From JADKAC01 sp964492065 (GTDB lineage Bacteria; Bacteroidota; Bacteroidia; Chitinophagales; BACL12): a stretch of DNA of 64,000 nucleotides. The stretch covers positions 1 through 64,000 of the forward strand of contig CAZBHH010000005.1 of assembly GCA_964492065.1 (NCBI GenBank). The letters are read 5' to 3'. The translations under genes were made by a program, and so were the position numbers. Below the pieces are notes generated by a model. That model made no database searches and was not told where the DNA came from. It saw only the letters and a list, made by a program, of their open reading frames with translations. This document shows, one piece after another, positions 52,224 through 60,629 of this stretch. The first letter of the stretch is position 1. Each line of letters begins with the position of its first letter.

Positions 52224-52754
52224 ATGAGAAAAACAGTGTTAACAACCATCGTTTTATTTACAGTTTTTACCGCTTTCAGCCAGCGCTTTGCCTATGTGAA
52301 TACAGAGTATATTCTCAGCAATATGCCGGAATACGCAGATGCACAAAGTAAAATTGACAAACTCTCCGAGGAGTGGAGAGCAGAAATTGCCAAACAGCAA
52401 AAGGATATTGACGACACCTATCGTGCCTTTCAGAATGAACAGTACCTGCTGACAGAAGAAGCTAAGAAAGCCCGTATCCAGGAAATCGAAAACAAGGAAC
52501 GGGCACTGAAGGATTACCAAAAAGCAAAATTCGGTTACGAAGGAGAGTTGTTTCAAAAACGGGAGGAACTGATTAAGCCGATTCAGGATAAAGTCTATGC
52601 CGCCATTGAAAAATTAGCAAAAGAACGGGGATATGATTTTATCTTTGACAAGGCGAACAGCACTACCGTGTTATTTGCCGACACAAAAAACGACCGGAGC
52701 GATGATGTGCTGCGCAATTTGGGCATCACTCCCGGACAGAATACGAATAAATAA
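52224..52754 (+). CDS. OmpH/Skp family periplasmic chaperone (first copy)
   Basis: 176 residues from the ATG at 52224, which starts the signal peptide (ending AFSQ). RFAYVNTEYILSNMPEYADAQ is the OmpH core strand, followed by a long coiled coil (about 50-125) that forms the tentacles, and ERGYDFIFDKANSTTVLFAD. Skp-like proteins hold unfolded outer-membrane proteins on their way to BamA, which is encoded 10 bases upstream. Confidence 0.95.
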   Translation: MRKTVLTTIVLFTVFTAFSQRFAYVNTEYILSNMPEYADAQSKIDKLSEEWRAEIAKQQKDIDDTYRAFQNEQYLLTEEAKKARIQEIENKERALKDYQKAKFGYEGELFQKREELIKPIQDKVYAAIEKLAKERGYDFIFDKANSTTVLFADTKNDRSDDVLRNLGITPGQNTNK

Positions 52755-52774
52755 TAATTTAAATACAAACATCA

Positions 52775-53284
52775 ATGAAATCTAGAGTTATTACAACAGT
52801 TGCAATGTTGCTGTTTTGCGTCGGAATGACACAGGCGCAGACAAAAATCGGTTACGTGAATTCACTCGAACTGCTCGGGCAAATGCCCGAAATTAAAAAA
52901 GCGGATTCCGTGTTACAGACACTCGCCAATGATTTGCAGAAGCAATACAATTTGTATGTAATGGAATACCAGCAAAAACTGGATGATTACAATAAAAATG
53001 CCGCTACCTGGACGGATGTAAAACGCGAAGCCACCGAACAAGACCTGGTGAGCCTGCAACAGCGCATCGGCGATTTCGAACAATCGTCCCAGGAAAAAGT
53101 AGATAAGAAAAAACAGGAATTGTACGAACCCGTTCTGAAAAAGGCGAATGACGCCATCCAGGCGGTGGGTAAGGAAAATAAATTCACCTATATACTCGAC
53201 AGCAGTGTCGGCGCTTTGGTGTATGTGGGAGAAGAACTGGTGGATGTTACGCCCCTGGTCAAAACAAAACTCAATTTGCAGTAA
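52775..53284 (+). CDS. OmpH/Skp family periplasmic chaperone (second copy)
   Basis: 169 residues. Signal peptide 1-22 (ending TQAQ), then TKIGYVNSLELLGQMPEIKKAD, a coiled coil around 45-125, and FTYILDSSVGALVYVGEELVDVTPLV. It is paralogous to the copy 20 bases upstream, and such pairs are typical for this cluster (OmpH-1/OmpH-2 in Porphyromonas). A terminator follows 16 bases after the stop. Confidence 0.95.
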   Translation: MKSRVITTVAMLLFCVGMTQAQTKIGYVNSLELLGQMPEIKKADSVLQTLANDLQKQYNLYVMEYQQKLDDYNKNAATWTDVKREATEQDLVSLQQRIGDFEQSSQEKVDKKKQELYEPVLKKANDAIQAVGKENKFTYILDSSVGALVYVGEELVDVTPLVKTKLNLQ

Positions 53285-53300
53285 TTGCTTTTGATAAATG

Positions 53301-53329
53301 AAAAAGGCGTACGGATGTACGCTTTTTTT
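53301..53329 (+). terminator. Intrinsic terminator of the porG-uppS-bamA-ompH operon
   Basis: GCGTAC pairs with GTACGC around GGAT, flanked by five A and seven T. Lies between ompH-2 and murI. Confidence 0.9.
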
Positions 53330-53357
53330 ATAGAATGTTAATTTACAGTTTTAAACG

Positions 53358-54188
53358 ATGAGCGATCGCATTCCGGGGCCGATAGGCGTGTTTGATTCAG
53401 GCTATGGCGGATTAACCGTGTTGAAGGAAATCGTGCAATTGTTGCCGCAATACGATTATATATATCTCGGCGATAATGCGAGGGCGCCCTATGGCAGCCG
53501 CTCCTTTGAAACGGTGTACGAATACACATGGCAGCATGTGCAAAACCTGTTTGGCATGGGCTGTCATTTGGTATTGCTCGCATGCAATACCGCATCGGCA
53601 AAAGCGCTTCGCAATATTCAGCAAAATAATTTGCCGCTGACCGATCCGGATCGGCGGGTACTCGGCGTAATCCGCCCTACCGCCGAAGTGGCGGGTGAAT
53701 TTACCCGGTCTCGAAGCGTAGGTGTGTTTGCCACCGAAGGAACAGTGCGGTCGGGAACATATATTGCGGAGATACAACACTTTTTTCCCGATCTGCAGGT
53801 ATTTCAACAGGCTTGCCCCATGTGGGTACCCATCGTTGAAAATAACGAAATCGAAAACGAAGGCGCCGATTATTACATTGGAGATTGTATTAAGAAATTA
53901 TTGGCGCAATCGGATGCTATCGATGCCATTGTTTTGGGCTGTACCCATTATCCCTTGTTGCAGGCGAAGATAAAAACCCACTTGCCCGCACATATCCGCT
54001 TAATCAGCCAGGACAGTATTGTTGCCCACAGCCTTGCCGATTATTTGCATCGCCATCCCGAAATTGAAGCTGTCTGCAGCAAAGGCGGTTCCCGTGTGTT
54101 TTATACAACGGATGATACCGAGAATTTTGATACACATGCAAAGCTGTTTTACGGCAGTCCCGTACACAGTAAAGCGCTGCCTGTTTAA
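53358..54188 (+). CDS. murI: Glutamate racemase
   Basis: 276 residues. It makes D-glutamate for peptidoglycan. Catalytic cysteines are Cys76 in LLACNTASAKAL and Cys195 in VLGCTHYPLL with His197; GVFDSGYGGLTVL carries Asp13-Ser14. Family length is normal. It follows the ompH terminator, so it needs its own promoter; I see no good TAnnTTTG box in the 28-base gap. The stop overlaps the convergent glycosyltransferase by 4 bases. Confidence 0.97.
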   Translation: MSDRIPGPIGVFDSGYGGLTVLKEIVQLLPQYDYIYLGDNARAPYGSRSFETVYEYTWQHVQNLFGMGCHLVLLACNTASAKALRNIQQNNLPLTDPDRRVLGVIRPTAEVAGEFTRSRSVGVFATEGTVRSGTYIAEIQHFFPDLQVFQQACPMWVPIVENNEIENEGADYYIGDCIKKLLAQSDAIDAIVLGCTHYPLLQAKIKTHLPAHIRLISQDSIVAHSLADYLHRHPEIEAVCSKGGSRVFYTTDDTENFDTHAKLFYGSPVHSKALPV

Positions 54189-55291
54189 CCGGCAGTTGCG
54201 ATGGCATCATGCACTACCGCTTTAAAGAAATTTGTATCGCCGGGGATATAAAACCGGATTTCCGATTCCCGCAGTGTGGTTATCAGTGCGCCGATATCGC
54301 AATCCGCCTGGTCGGCGTAAAGCACCTGCTTTTGTGCGGCGAGTTGCCGCACCAGGTATTCCTGTTCCGTTTGACCGGGAGTTGGAATGAATATACATTT
54401 CTTGTTGAGTTGAGACAAGTCCATGAGCGTGCTGTAACCGCCCCGTGAAATTATAATTTCGGCCTCTTCCGCCAATGCAAATAATGCATCGCCCGTACAA
54501 TGCGAAAGCAGTGCAATATGCGGCGCTATTTGCTGCTGCTCACGTATTTCGGATTTACCTGACACCACGATAAATTGATGGGGGAGAACAGCCGCCTGTT
54601 GCAGAATCATATCTTCAAATAGCGTTCTCTGGGGTTCGGGTCCCGAGATTATTACGAGCACATTACCTGCCGACACGGCGTGTTGCCGTACTTTATTAAA
54701 ACGTGTCAGTAAGCCGAGGTATTTTGTATTGGTATGTTGAATGCCCTTATGGCTCAAATCGCCGGCAAGACTTGGTTCGTTTTCCATATCAGGTACCCAC
54801 AGCGCATTAAATTTTGAATGCCTGTAGTACAGCCATCGTTTCACCACCGGCTCCATAAATCCGAAGCCGGGAATTTTTATCATCAACTGATGTGAAATGA
54901 TCGCACAGGGGATATGCCGGTGGTACATGCCGTACCTGTTGTCCGAAATGATGAAATCGGGCTGTTCGATACGGGCAATGCGCCTCAACTCCCGGTGTTC
55001 CCTGCCGATACCGCTAAAAATTTTAAAGAGCTGTAGGCCGATTTTTAATATGAAATTACCGCTGCGCTGATATTCAATATTATAAGCGGGCACATGGTAG
55101 GTGTTGAGTTGGGGAAACTCATTTTGCAGCAGCGACAGCGAGCGGCCCGAAGAGATGATCACCACATCGCAATCGCATTGAATTAAATACCGGATAATGG
55201 GAATACAGCGGGTGGCGTGCCCCAACCCCCAGTCGAGCGGGGCGACAATTATTTTTTTTCGCCTATTTTTTTTTGAATTGAGGGCTTCCAA
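54185..55291 (-). CDS. MurG/UGT-like (GT-B) glycosyltransferase, TTG start
   Basis: 368 residues. The N-terminal IIVAPLDWGLGHATRCIPIIRYL resembles the MurG-type GxGGH acceptor motif, and ISRGGYSTLMDLSQLNKKCIFIPTPGQTEQEYLV (in parts) is the GT28-like donor site with the conserved PxxGQxEQ. It would transfer a sugar from a UDP donor to a lipid or polysaccharide acceptor. The start is TTG at 55291 (MEALNSKKNRRKK): the first ATG would remove the acceptor domain. Overlaps murI tail-to-tail by 4 bases. Confidence 0.85.
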   Translation of the reverse strand: MEALNSKKNRRKKIIVAPLDWGLGHATRCIPIIRYLIQCDCDVVIISSGRSLSLLQNEFPQLNTYHVPAYNIEYQRSGNFILKIGLQLFKIFSGIGREHRELRRIARIEQPDFIISDNRYGMYHRHIPCAIISHQLMIKIPGFGFMEPVVKRWLYYRHSKFNALWVPDMENEPSLAGDLSHKGIQHTNTKYLGLLTRFNKVRQHAVSAGNVLVIISGPEPQRTLFEDMILQQAAVLPHQFIVVSGKSEIREQQQIAPHIALLSHCTGDALFALAEEAEIIISRGGYSTLMDLSQLNKKCIFIPTPGQTEQEYLVRQLAAQKQVLYADQADCDIGALITTLRESEIRFYIPGDTNFFKAVVHDAIATAG

Positions 55292-55304
55292 AATAGTAAT
55301 TGCG

Positions 55305-55312
55305 TAACTTCG
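55305..55312 (+). promoter_or_regulatory. Possible -7 box (TAACTTCG) for the small lipoprotein gene
   Basis: One mismatch to TAnnTTTG, 24 bases before the ATG at 55337. It lies in the 45-base divergent gap with the glycosyltransferase gene. Confidence 0.35.
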
Positions 55313-55336
55313 TTTTATAAAAATGCGTGCTAAGCT

Positions 55337-55489
55337 ATGAAAATTAGAGGGTTATTGTTGTATGCCATCCTCGCTACGGCTTTGATTTACTGTAGCGGGT
55401 GCAATATTTTTAAAGGTGGTGGAAACTGCGATTGCCCGAAATTTGGCCAGGCAACGCCCCATGGGCAGTATCTGGCAGATGCGATGTAA
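55337..55489 (+). CDS. 50-residue cysteine-rich putative lipoprotein
   Basis: ATG at 55337 to TAA at 55487-55489. The product begins MKIRGLLLYAILATALIYC and continues SGCNIFKGGGNCDCPKFGQ. Residues 4-18 are hydrophobic, and SGC (20-22) fits a lipobox with Cys22 as lipidation site. The mature peptide would be only 29 residues with a CxC pair (Cys31, Cys33) in NCDCPKFG. The CDCPKF ending looks like a conserved small-protein motif, perhaps a metal or disulfide site. Neighbours are a divergent glycosyltransferase and ferritin. Function unknown; easily missed by annotation because of its size. Confidence 0.72.
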   Translation: MKIRGLLLYAILATALIYCSGCNIFKGGGNCDCPKFGQATPHGQYLADAM

Positions 55490-55570
55490 AAGGGCAGGCA
55501 TACGAGTACGGAAACGCATACGGGGCATACAGTACAATACAAAGAAAGTTTTAACCCACAATAAGGCATT

Positions 55571-56086
55571 ATGATAAATAAGAAAATTGAAGCTGCTTTA
55601 AACAAGCAAATCGAATTGGAAGCCTATGCATCCAATTATTACCTGGCGGCGGCATCCTGGTGCGATACCAAAGGGCTGCAGGGCTGTGCAAACTTTATGA
55701 ACCGCCACGCCGAGGAAGAGCGCATGCACATGATGAAAATTTTTAATTACATCAACGATACCGGAGGCCATGCGATTGCCCCGGCGATAAAACAACCGCC
55801 TTCCAAATTCAAATCGCTGCTCGACCTGTTTCAGTCTGTTTTAAAACACGAAATTTCTGTTACCGACTCCATTAATAAGCTCGTGGATTTATGCCTGGCG
55901 GAAAGAGATCATTCCACCAATCAGTTTCTGCAGTGGTATGTTGCCGAACAACACGAGGAGGAAACATTGTTCCGCAATATCTTAGACAAGATTAACCTGA
56001 TAGGTGACGATCCGAGAGGCTCTTACTGGATAGATAAGGAAATTGAGTCCGTCAATGCGGCTATACAAGCGAAGGGAAAAATCTAA
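55571..56086 (+). CDS. ftnA: Ferritin
   Basis: 171 residues, a bacterial non-haem ferritin that oxidises and stores iron. Ferroxidase residues are visible at the standard positions: Glu17 (ELEAYASNYYLA), Glu50 and His53 (HAEEERMHMMKI), with further ligands expected in HEISVTDSINKL and the WYVAEQHEEETLF segment. A four-helix bundle plus short fifth helix fits the length. It is followed by a hairpin region at 56089-56141. Confidence 0.96.
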   Translation: MINKKIEAALNKQIELEAYASNYYLAAASWCDTKGLQGCANFMNRHAEEERMHMMKIFNYINDTGGHAIAPAIKQPPSKFKSLLDLFQSVLKHEISVTDSINKLVDLCLAERDHSTNQFLQWYVAEQHEEETLFRNILDKINLIGDDPRGSYWIDKEIESVNAAIQAKGKI

Positions 56087-56088
56087 AA

Positions 56089-56141
56089 ACGGGACGGGGC
56101 TGCCGCAGGGCTGAAAGGCGGTCCCGTATGCCCTGTTTTTT
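56089..56141 (+). terminator. Intrinsic terminator with a competing upstream hairpin (possible attenuator)
   Basis: CAGGGC (56106-56111) pairs with GCCCTG (56130-56135), followed directly by six T: a terminator form. ACGGGAC (56089-56095) can instead pair with GTCCCGT (56121-56127), a stem that encloses one arm of the terminator and so excludes it. This two-state layout between ferritin and the downstream membrane protein gene may be a simple terminator or an attenuator. Confidence 0.65.
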
Positions 56142-56153
56142 ATTTTATTAATT

Positions 56154-57203
56154 ATGAATACAACACAAGTCAATTACCTGAATATTGTACTTATGTTGGT
56201 TTCTTGTGTAATTGCATTCATTATCCCCTTCGAGTTATTTTTATTCTCGTATGCCATCTTAGGCCCTTTACACTACCTCACCGAAATCTCATGGCTGCAC
56301 AAGCGGCAGTATTTTTCACCGGGAAAATACGATTATATACTGTTAGTGCTGCTCACACTGCTCATCGTTTTCCCGGGGCTGTTCGACTATGCATACACCA
56401 CTTTCGGCCCGAAGGGGATTGACGGCAAGCTGATTGTTACGGAAGAGGTGAGCGGGATGATGCGCTTTTTCAGCGATATAAACCCGGGCATAATTTTCTT
56501 TGCCTTCTCCGCATCGCTGATTATGATACTGGTGAAGAACAGAGGCTATCGCTGGCTGAGCTTTGGATTGTTATTGACGGTGGGGTTGTTAATTCGCAAG
56601 TTCGAATTTTCCCGTGTCGTTTTTTCCATGTTTTTGCCGACGCTCATTCACGTGTTCCTGTTTACCGGCGCCTTCATTTTGGTTGGCGCTCTTAAAAGCA
56701 AAAGCGTTTCGGGATACCTCTCGCTGCTCGTGTTTTCCGCCTGTGCGTTAAGTTTCTTTTTCCTGTTTCCCGACGGCGCCGGGTATAAAATATCGGAATA
56801 TGCAAAACGCAGTTACGATGTCTCGCTGTTCACTTTAAATCAACAGATATTCCAGTCGTTTCTGCATGTGCCCCACGCCGATGGCGAAGCGGTGTATTAC
56901 AGCAATACCGGTATTTTAATAACCCGCTTTATCGCTTATGCCTATACCTATCACTATTTGAATTGGTTCAGTAAGACATCGGTAATAAAATGGCACAAAA
57001 TTCCAAAAACACAGTTGTCGGTTATCGCTGTCATCTGGATAATCAGCGTCGTTTTATACGCAACGGATTATTACACCGGTTTAATGGCTTTGTATTTCTT
57101 GAGTTTCCTGCATGTCGTACTGGAATTCCCGCTGAATTTCCAGAGTTTTAAACAAATCGGCGAGCAGTTGCGCCTGCGCCTTTCGGTGAATCGTGCACGA
57201 TGA
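56154..57203 (+). CDS. Polytopic membrane protein with two HxxxE motifs, unknown function
   Basis: 349 residues with about nine hydrophobic helices. I do not recognise the family with confidence. Polar residues in or next to helices are striking: H40-x3-E44 (GPLHYLTEISW), H166 (LPTLIHVFLF), H267 (YTYHYLNWFSK), H281, and H320-x3-E324 (SFLHVVLEFPLNF). Two HxxxE motifs plus further histidines suggest a membrane metalloenzyme, such as a di-iron oxygenase or desaturase-like protein; Brp/Blh-type carotenoid oxygenases are a loose comparison only. It follows ferritin and is convergent with the SRPBCC gene with a 2-base gap. Confidence 0.8.
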   Translation: MNTTQVNYLNIVLMLVSCVIAFIIPFELFLFSYAILGPLHYLTEISWLHKRQYFSPGKYDYILLVLLTLLIVFPGLFDYAYTTFGPKGIDGKLIVTEEVSGMMRFFSDINPGIIFFAFSASLIMILVKNRGYRWLSFGLLLTVGLLIRKFEFSRVVFSMFLPTLIHVFLFTGAFILVGALKSKSVSGYLSLLVFSACALSFFFLFPDGAGYKISEYAKRSYDVSLFTLNQQIFQSFLHVPHADGEAVYYSNTGILITRFIAYAYTYHYLNWFSKTSVIKWHKIPKTQLSVIAVIWIISVVLYATDYYTGLMALYFLSFLHVVLEFPLNFQSFKQIGEQLRLRLSVNRAR

Positions 57204-57205
57204 GA

Positions 57206-57733
57206 TTACTGTTGCTCTGCATATTGCTTTAACAACGTCAGCCCGATTTGCATATCCCGCCCCATCCATCGCGGCAACATCAGGGCAATAAATTTTGCAA
57301 TGCCGATCCGCCGCATTTTACAAGTAGCTTTCCATTGTACATGCGTATCGCTCCCGGTTTCCGCCAGATTGAAAATATATAGAATGCGAAATCCGCTGTT
57401 GTTGAATATCAATTGTATTTCCAAATGCCGGTTCGGCTGATGTTCGATAATCTCCATTCTCCCGGAGCCTAATTTTTTACCTTTCCATTGCATGACGGCT
57501 CCCAGCCCTGAATGCTTACCGGGGTAGGTACAAACGATGGTTGCGTCATTCTGTTTGCTCCAGGCGCTCCAGACTTCCCAGTGTTTCAGGCGATCGATGC
57601 AGGCAAATACTTTTTTGCTCTCGGCACTTATACTCAGGTTTCTTTCAAAGGTGATAGTCGATGGTAGAAAAATACCCGCTACCAGCAGAATGATACATGC
57701 GATGGAAATGATGATGAGAATGGTAGCAGTCAT
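57206..57733 (-). CDS. SRPBCC (START-like) family protein, membrane-anchored
   Basis: 175 residues. One N-terminal helix (4-24) is followed by the SRPBCC fold: FERNLSISAESKKVFACIDRLKHWEVWSAW is the typical beginning of polyketide-cyclase/dehydrase-like proteins, and GLGAVMQWKGKKLGSGRMEII and FNLAETGSDTHVQWKATCKM match the later strands. These proteins bind hydrophobic ligands. Its role is unknown. It lies 13 bases downstream of uvrA on the same strand. Confidence 0.88.
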   Translation of the reverse strand: MTATILIIISIACIILLVAGIFLPSTITFERNLSISAESKKVFACIDRLKHWEVWSAWSKQNDATIVCTYPGKHSGLGAVMQWKGKKLGSGRMEIIEHQPNRHLEIQLIFNNSGFRILYIFNLAETGSDTHVQWKATCKMRRIGIAKFIALMLPRWMGRDMQIGLTLLKQYAEQQ

Positions 57734-57746
57734 ACCCTGGATCGGA

Positions 57747-60629
57747 TTATTGCAATTTTTCTTTCAGGTACCTACCCGTAAAACTCTCCCCGACAGCCGT
57801 TAAACCCTCCGGCGTTCCTTCATAGACCAGGTAACCTCCCGAGTCACCGCCCTCCGGGCCGAGGTCTATCACCCAATCTGCGCACTTAATCACTTCCATA
57901 TTGTGCTCGATGACGAGGATGGTATGCCCGCTTTCGATCAGGGCATTAAAGGCGTCCAGCAATTTGCGGATATCGTGAAAATGCAACCCGGTGGTAGGCT
58001 CGTCAAAGATGAAAAGTATGTGGCCCCTGTTGTGGCCTTTGCCGAGGAAGGAGGCGAGCTTCACCCGCTGCGCTTCACCGCCGCTCAGCGTGCTGCTGCT
58101 CTGACCTAATTGCACATATCCGAGTCCCACATCGGCAAGCGGCTGCAGTTTGTGGACAATTTCCGGATGATCGCCAAAGAAATCAATGGCCTCGTCAATA
58201 CTCAGTTCCAAAACATCGGCAATGGTCTTCTCCCTGTATTTTACTTCGAGGATTTCCGGCTTAAACCTCCTGCCTTTACAATCTTCACATTGCAGGTGTA
58301 CATCGGCTAAGAATTGCATTTCAACGATTATTTCACCCTCGCCTTTGCAATGTTCACAGCGGCCGCCATCGACGTTAAACGAAAAAAAACTGGGTTTGAA
58401 CCCGTAAACTTTCGACCCGGGCTGGGAGGCAAAGAGTTCGCGGATTGAATCGTAAGCCTTTACATAAGTTACCGGGTTGGAGCGGCTCGATTTGCCTATT
58501 GGGTTTTGATCGATCAGTTCCACCTGCGATATTTTTTTCCAGTCGCCATCGAGTATTGTAGAAGACGAGGCCGGATCCCTGTCGAAATCCATTGCCTTGA
58601 TCAATGCGGGATACAATACGTGTTTGATCAGCGTTGTCTTTCCCGATCCGCTTACTCCGGTAACCACGGTGAGGCAGTGCAGCGGAATAGTGGCTGAAAT
58701 ATCTTTCAGGTTATGCATCTTCGCATGCAGCAGTTGCATTGAATTCACCGGTTTGCGCCGCTTTTTGGGAGTGTCTATCCGCATGCGACCGTGTAAATAC
58801 GCTGCAGTTAATCCCGCGGTATGCGCATGCATATCCCGGTAATTGCCTGCAAATACGACATTGCCTCCATGTATGCCGGCTTCCGGTCCGATGTCAATCA
58901 AATGATCGGCATTGCGTATTACCTCCTCCTCGTGTTCTACCACCACCACCGTATTTCCGAGATCACGCAATGTTTTTAATACCTGGACGAGCCGGCCCGT
59001 ATCCCGCGGATGCAATCCCACGCTGGGCTCATCGAGAATGTACAGCGAAGAGGTGAGATTGCTGCCCAGCGTTCTCGTCAGATTTATGCGCTGGGTTTCG
59101 CCGCCCGAAAGCGTATTGCTGCGCCGGTTCAGGTTTAAATATCCCAGGCCCAGGTCGTTCATGTATTGCAAGCGGTTATTAATCTCGATTAAGATACGGT
59201 GTGCTACTTTCTGTTCGAAATCGCTCAGCGTGATAGTTCGCATAAACAGCGCCAGGTCTGCCACCGGCATGACCAATAATTCGCCGATAGACCTGCCATT
59301 GATTTTGACGTAATTGGCATCGCTGCGGATGCGGGAACCCCGGCATTCGGGGCAGATGGTGCGCCCGCGGTATCTCGCAAATAAAACCCGGTATTGAATT
59401 TTATAGGCGTTCTCTTCCAGCATGCTGAAAAAATCGTTTAATCCTTTGAAATGCGCATTGCCCGTCCACAACAACTCTTGCTGTTCGCGGCTCAATTGAT
59501 TGTAAGGCTTATGGATAGGGAAATCAAATTTTGTAGCCGAGCGGATTAATTGATCCTGCCAACTGCTCATTTTTTCGCTGCGCCAGCACGCAATAGCGCC
59601 CTGGTAAACGCTCAGTGAGTCGTCGGGAATAACGAGGTCCGGGTCAATGCCGATTATCGTTCCAAATCCCTCGCAGCGCTTACAGGCGCCATAGGGATTG
59701 TTCTGGTTAAAGAAATTGGGTGAAGGCTGTTCGAATTCGATGCCGTCGGCCTGGAAGCGGTTTGAAAAATGCGTTTCTTCTCCGTTTTCCAGCCGCAGAG
59801 TCAATGCGCCGTTGCCCTCGTAAAATGCTGAGGCAGCCGAATCGGCGATGCGCTGCTGATTGTCCGTATCGCCGGGTTTAATGACAATTCTGTCAATGAG
59901 CAGGGCAAGCCTGATTTTCTTGTTTTTGACAGCGGGCGCTTTTTCGGGTATATCTTCAATTTTTATTATTTCATCGCCGATGAGAAATCGCATAAACCCC
60001 TTTTGCAGGTATATGTTTGCATAATCGGCAATTGTTTTACCGCGGCCTGTCGCCAAGGGTACGGTAATATAGACCCGGCTGCCCTCCGGCAGTGTATCGC
60101 AATAATCCACTACATCGCTCACCTGGTGTTTTTGCACCTCTGCACCCGAAAGCGGCGAAAAGGTACGGCCAATGCGGGCATAGAGCAGGCGCATGTAGTC
60201 GTAAATTTCAGTGAGGGTACCCACCGTGCTGCGGGTGGTCCGTGTGGTAATTTTCTGGTCAAGGGCAATTGCGGGACAGATCCCCTTGATATAATCTACA
60301 TCGGGCTTATTGAGCCGGGTGAGAAATTGCCTGGCATAGCTCGACAGGCTCTCGACATACCTGCGCTGCCCTTCGGCGTACAGCGTGTCAATGGTGAGCG
60401 ACGATTTGCCCGAACCGCTCACGCCCGTTACTACTACCAGCGTGTTGCGGGGGATAAACACATCGATATTGTTCAGATTGTGTTCGCGGGCGCCTTTTAT
60501 GTAAATGCCATTCCCTGCGCCTTCTACTTCTGATGGCGCCGTTTTCTTCGCCCTGCGGGGCACTTTGATTTTTTCCAATTTCTGCCTCCCTTTCGATATT
60601 AAATTGACAATCTCATGCTTTTTTGTCAA
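57747..60629 (-). CDS. uvrA: UvrABC system protein A
   Basis: About 960 residues. Both ABC ATPase modules are intact: GVSGSGKSSLTIDTLYAEG and GVSGSGKTTLIKHVLYPAL (Walker A), NTLSGGETQRINL and STLSGGEAQRVKL (signatures), LYILDEPSVGLHP and LFIFDEPTTGLHF (Walker B). Zinc modules CKRCEG...CPECRG and CEHCKG...CEDCKG are present. UvrA scans DNA for bulky damage. The start is uncertain: the open frame begins at a TTG (60629) inside an inverted repeat, but TTG 60578 or GTG 60563 would also work. The conserved part begins only at GNGIYIKGAREHNL, after an odd KKTAPSEVEGA segment that looks like a translated repeat element. Confidence 0.96.
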   Translation of the reverse strand: MTKKHEIVNLISKGRQKLEKIKVPRRAKKTAPSEVEGAGNGIYIKGAREHNLNNIDVFIPRNTLVVVTGVSGSGKSSLTIDTLYAEGQRRYVESLSSYARQFLTRLNKPDVDYIKGICPAIALDQKITTRTTRSTVGTLTEIYDYMRLLYARIGRTFSPLSGAEVQKHQVSDVVDYCDTLPEGSRVYITVPLATGRGKTIADYANIYLQKGFMRFLIGDEIIKIEDIPEKAPAVKNKKIRLALLIDRIVIKPGDTDNQQRIADSAASAFYEGNGALTLRLENGEETHFSNRFQADGIEFEQPSPNFFNQNNPYGACKRCEGFGTIIGIDPDLVIPDDSLSVYQGAIACWRSEKMSSWQDQLIRSATKFDFPIHKPYNQLSREQQELLWTGNAHFKGLNDFFSMLEENAYKIQYRVLFARYRGRTICPECRGSRIRSDANYVKINGRSIGELLVMPVADLALFMRTITLSDFEQKVAHRILIEINNRLQYMNDLGLGYLNLNRRSNTLSGGETQRINLTRTLGSNLTSSLYILDEPSVGLHPRDTGRLVQVLKTLRDLGNTVVVVEHEEEVIRNADHLIDIGPEAGIHGGNVVFAGNYRDMHAHTAGLTAAYLHGRMRIDTPKKRRKPVNSMQLLHAKMHNLKDISATIPLHCLTVVTGVSGSGKTTLIKHVLYPALIKAMDFDRDPASSSTILDGDWKKISQVELIDQNPIGKSSRSNPVTYVKAYDSIRELFASQPGSKVYGFKPSFFSFNVDGGRCEHCKGEGEIIVEMQFLADVHLQCEDCKGRRFKPEILEVKYREKTIADVLELSIDEAIDFFGDHPEIVHKLQPLADVGLGYVQLGQSSSTLSGGEAQRVKLASFLGKGHNRGHILFIFDEPTTGLHFHDIRKLLDAFNALIESGHTILVIEHNMEVIKCADWVIDLGPEGGDSGGYLVYEGTPEGLTAVGESFTGRYLKEKLQ
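60517..60539. repeat. Short palindromic repeat inside the uvrA N-terminus (translates as APSEVEGA)
   Basis: GCGCC (60517-60521) and GGCGC (60535-60539) form the arms of a small palindrome, whose minus-strand translation is APSEVEGA. The peptide SEVEG is a known sign of a dispersed palindromic repeat in Bacteroidota genomes (from memory). It lies between the variable N-terminus and the conserved UvrA core. Confidence 0.5.
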
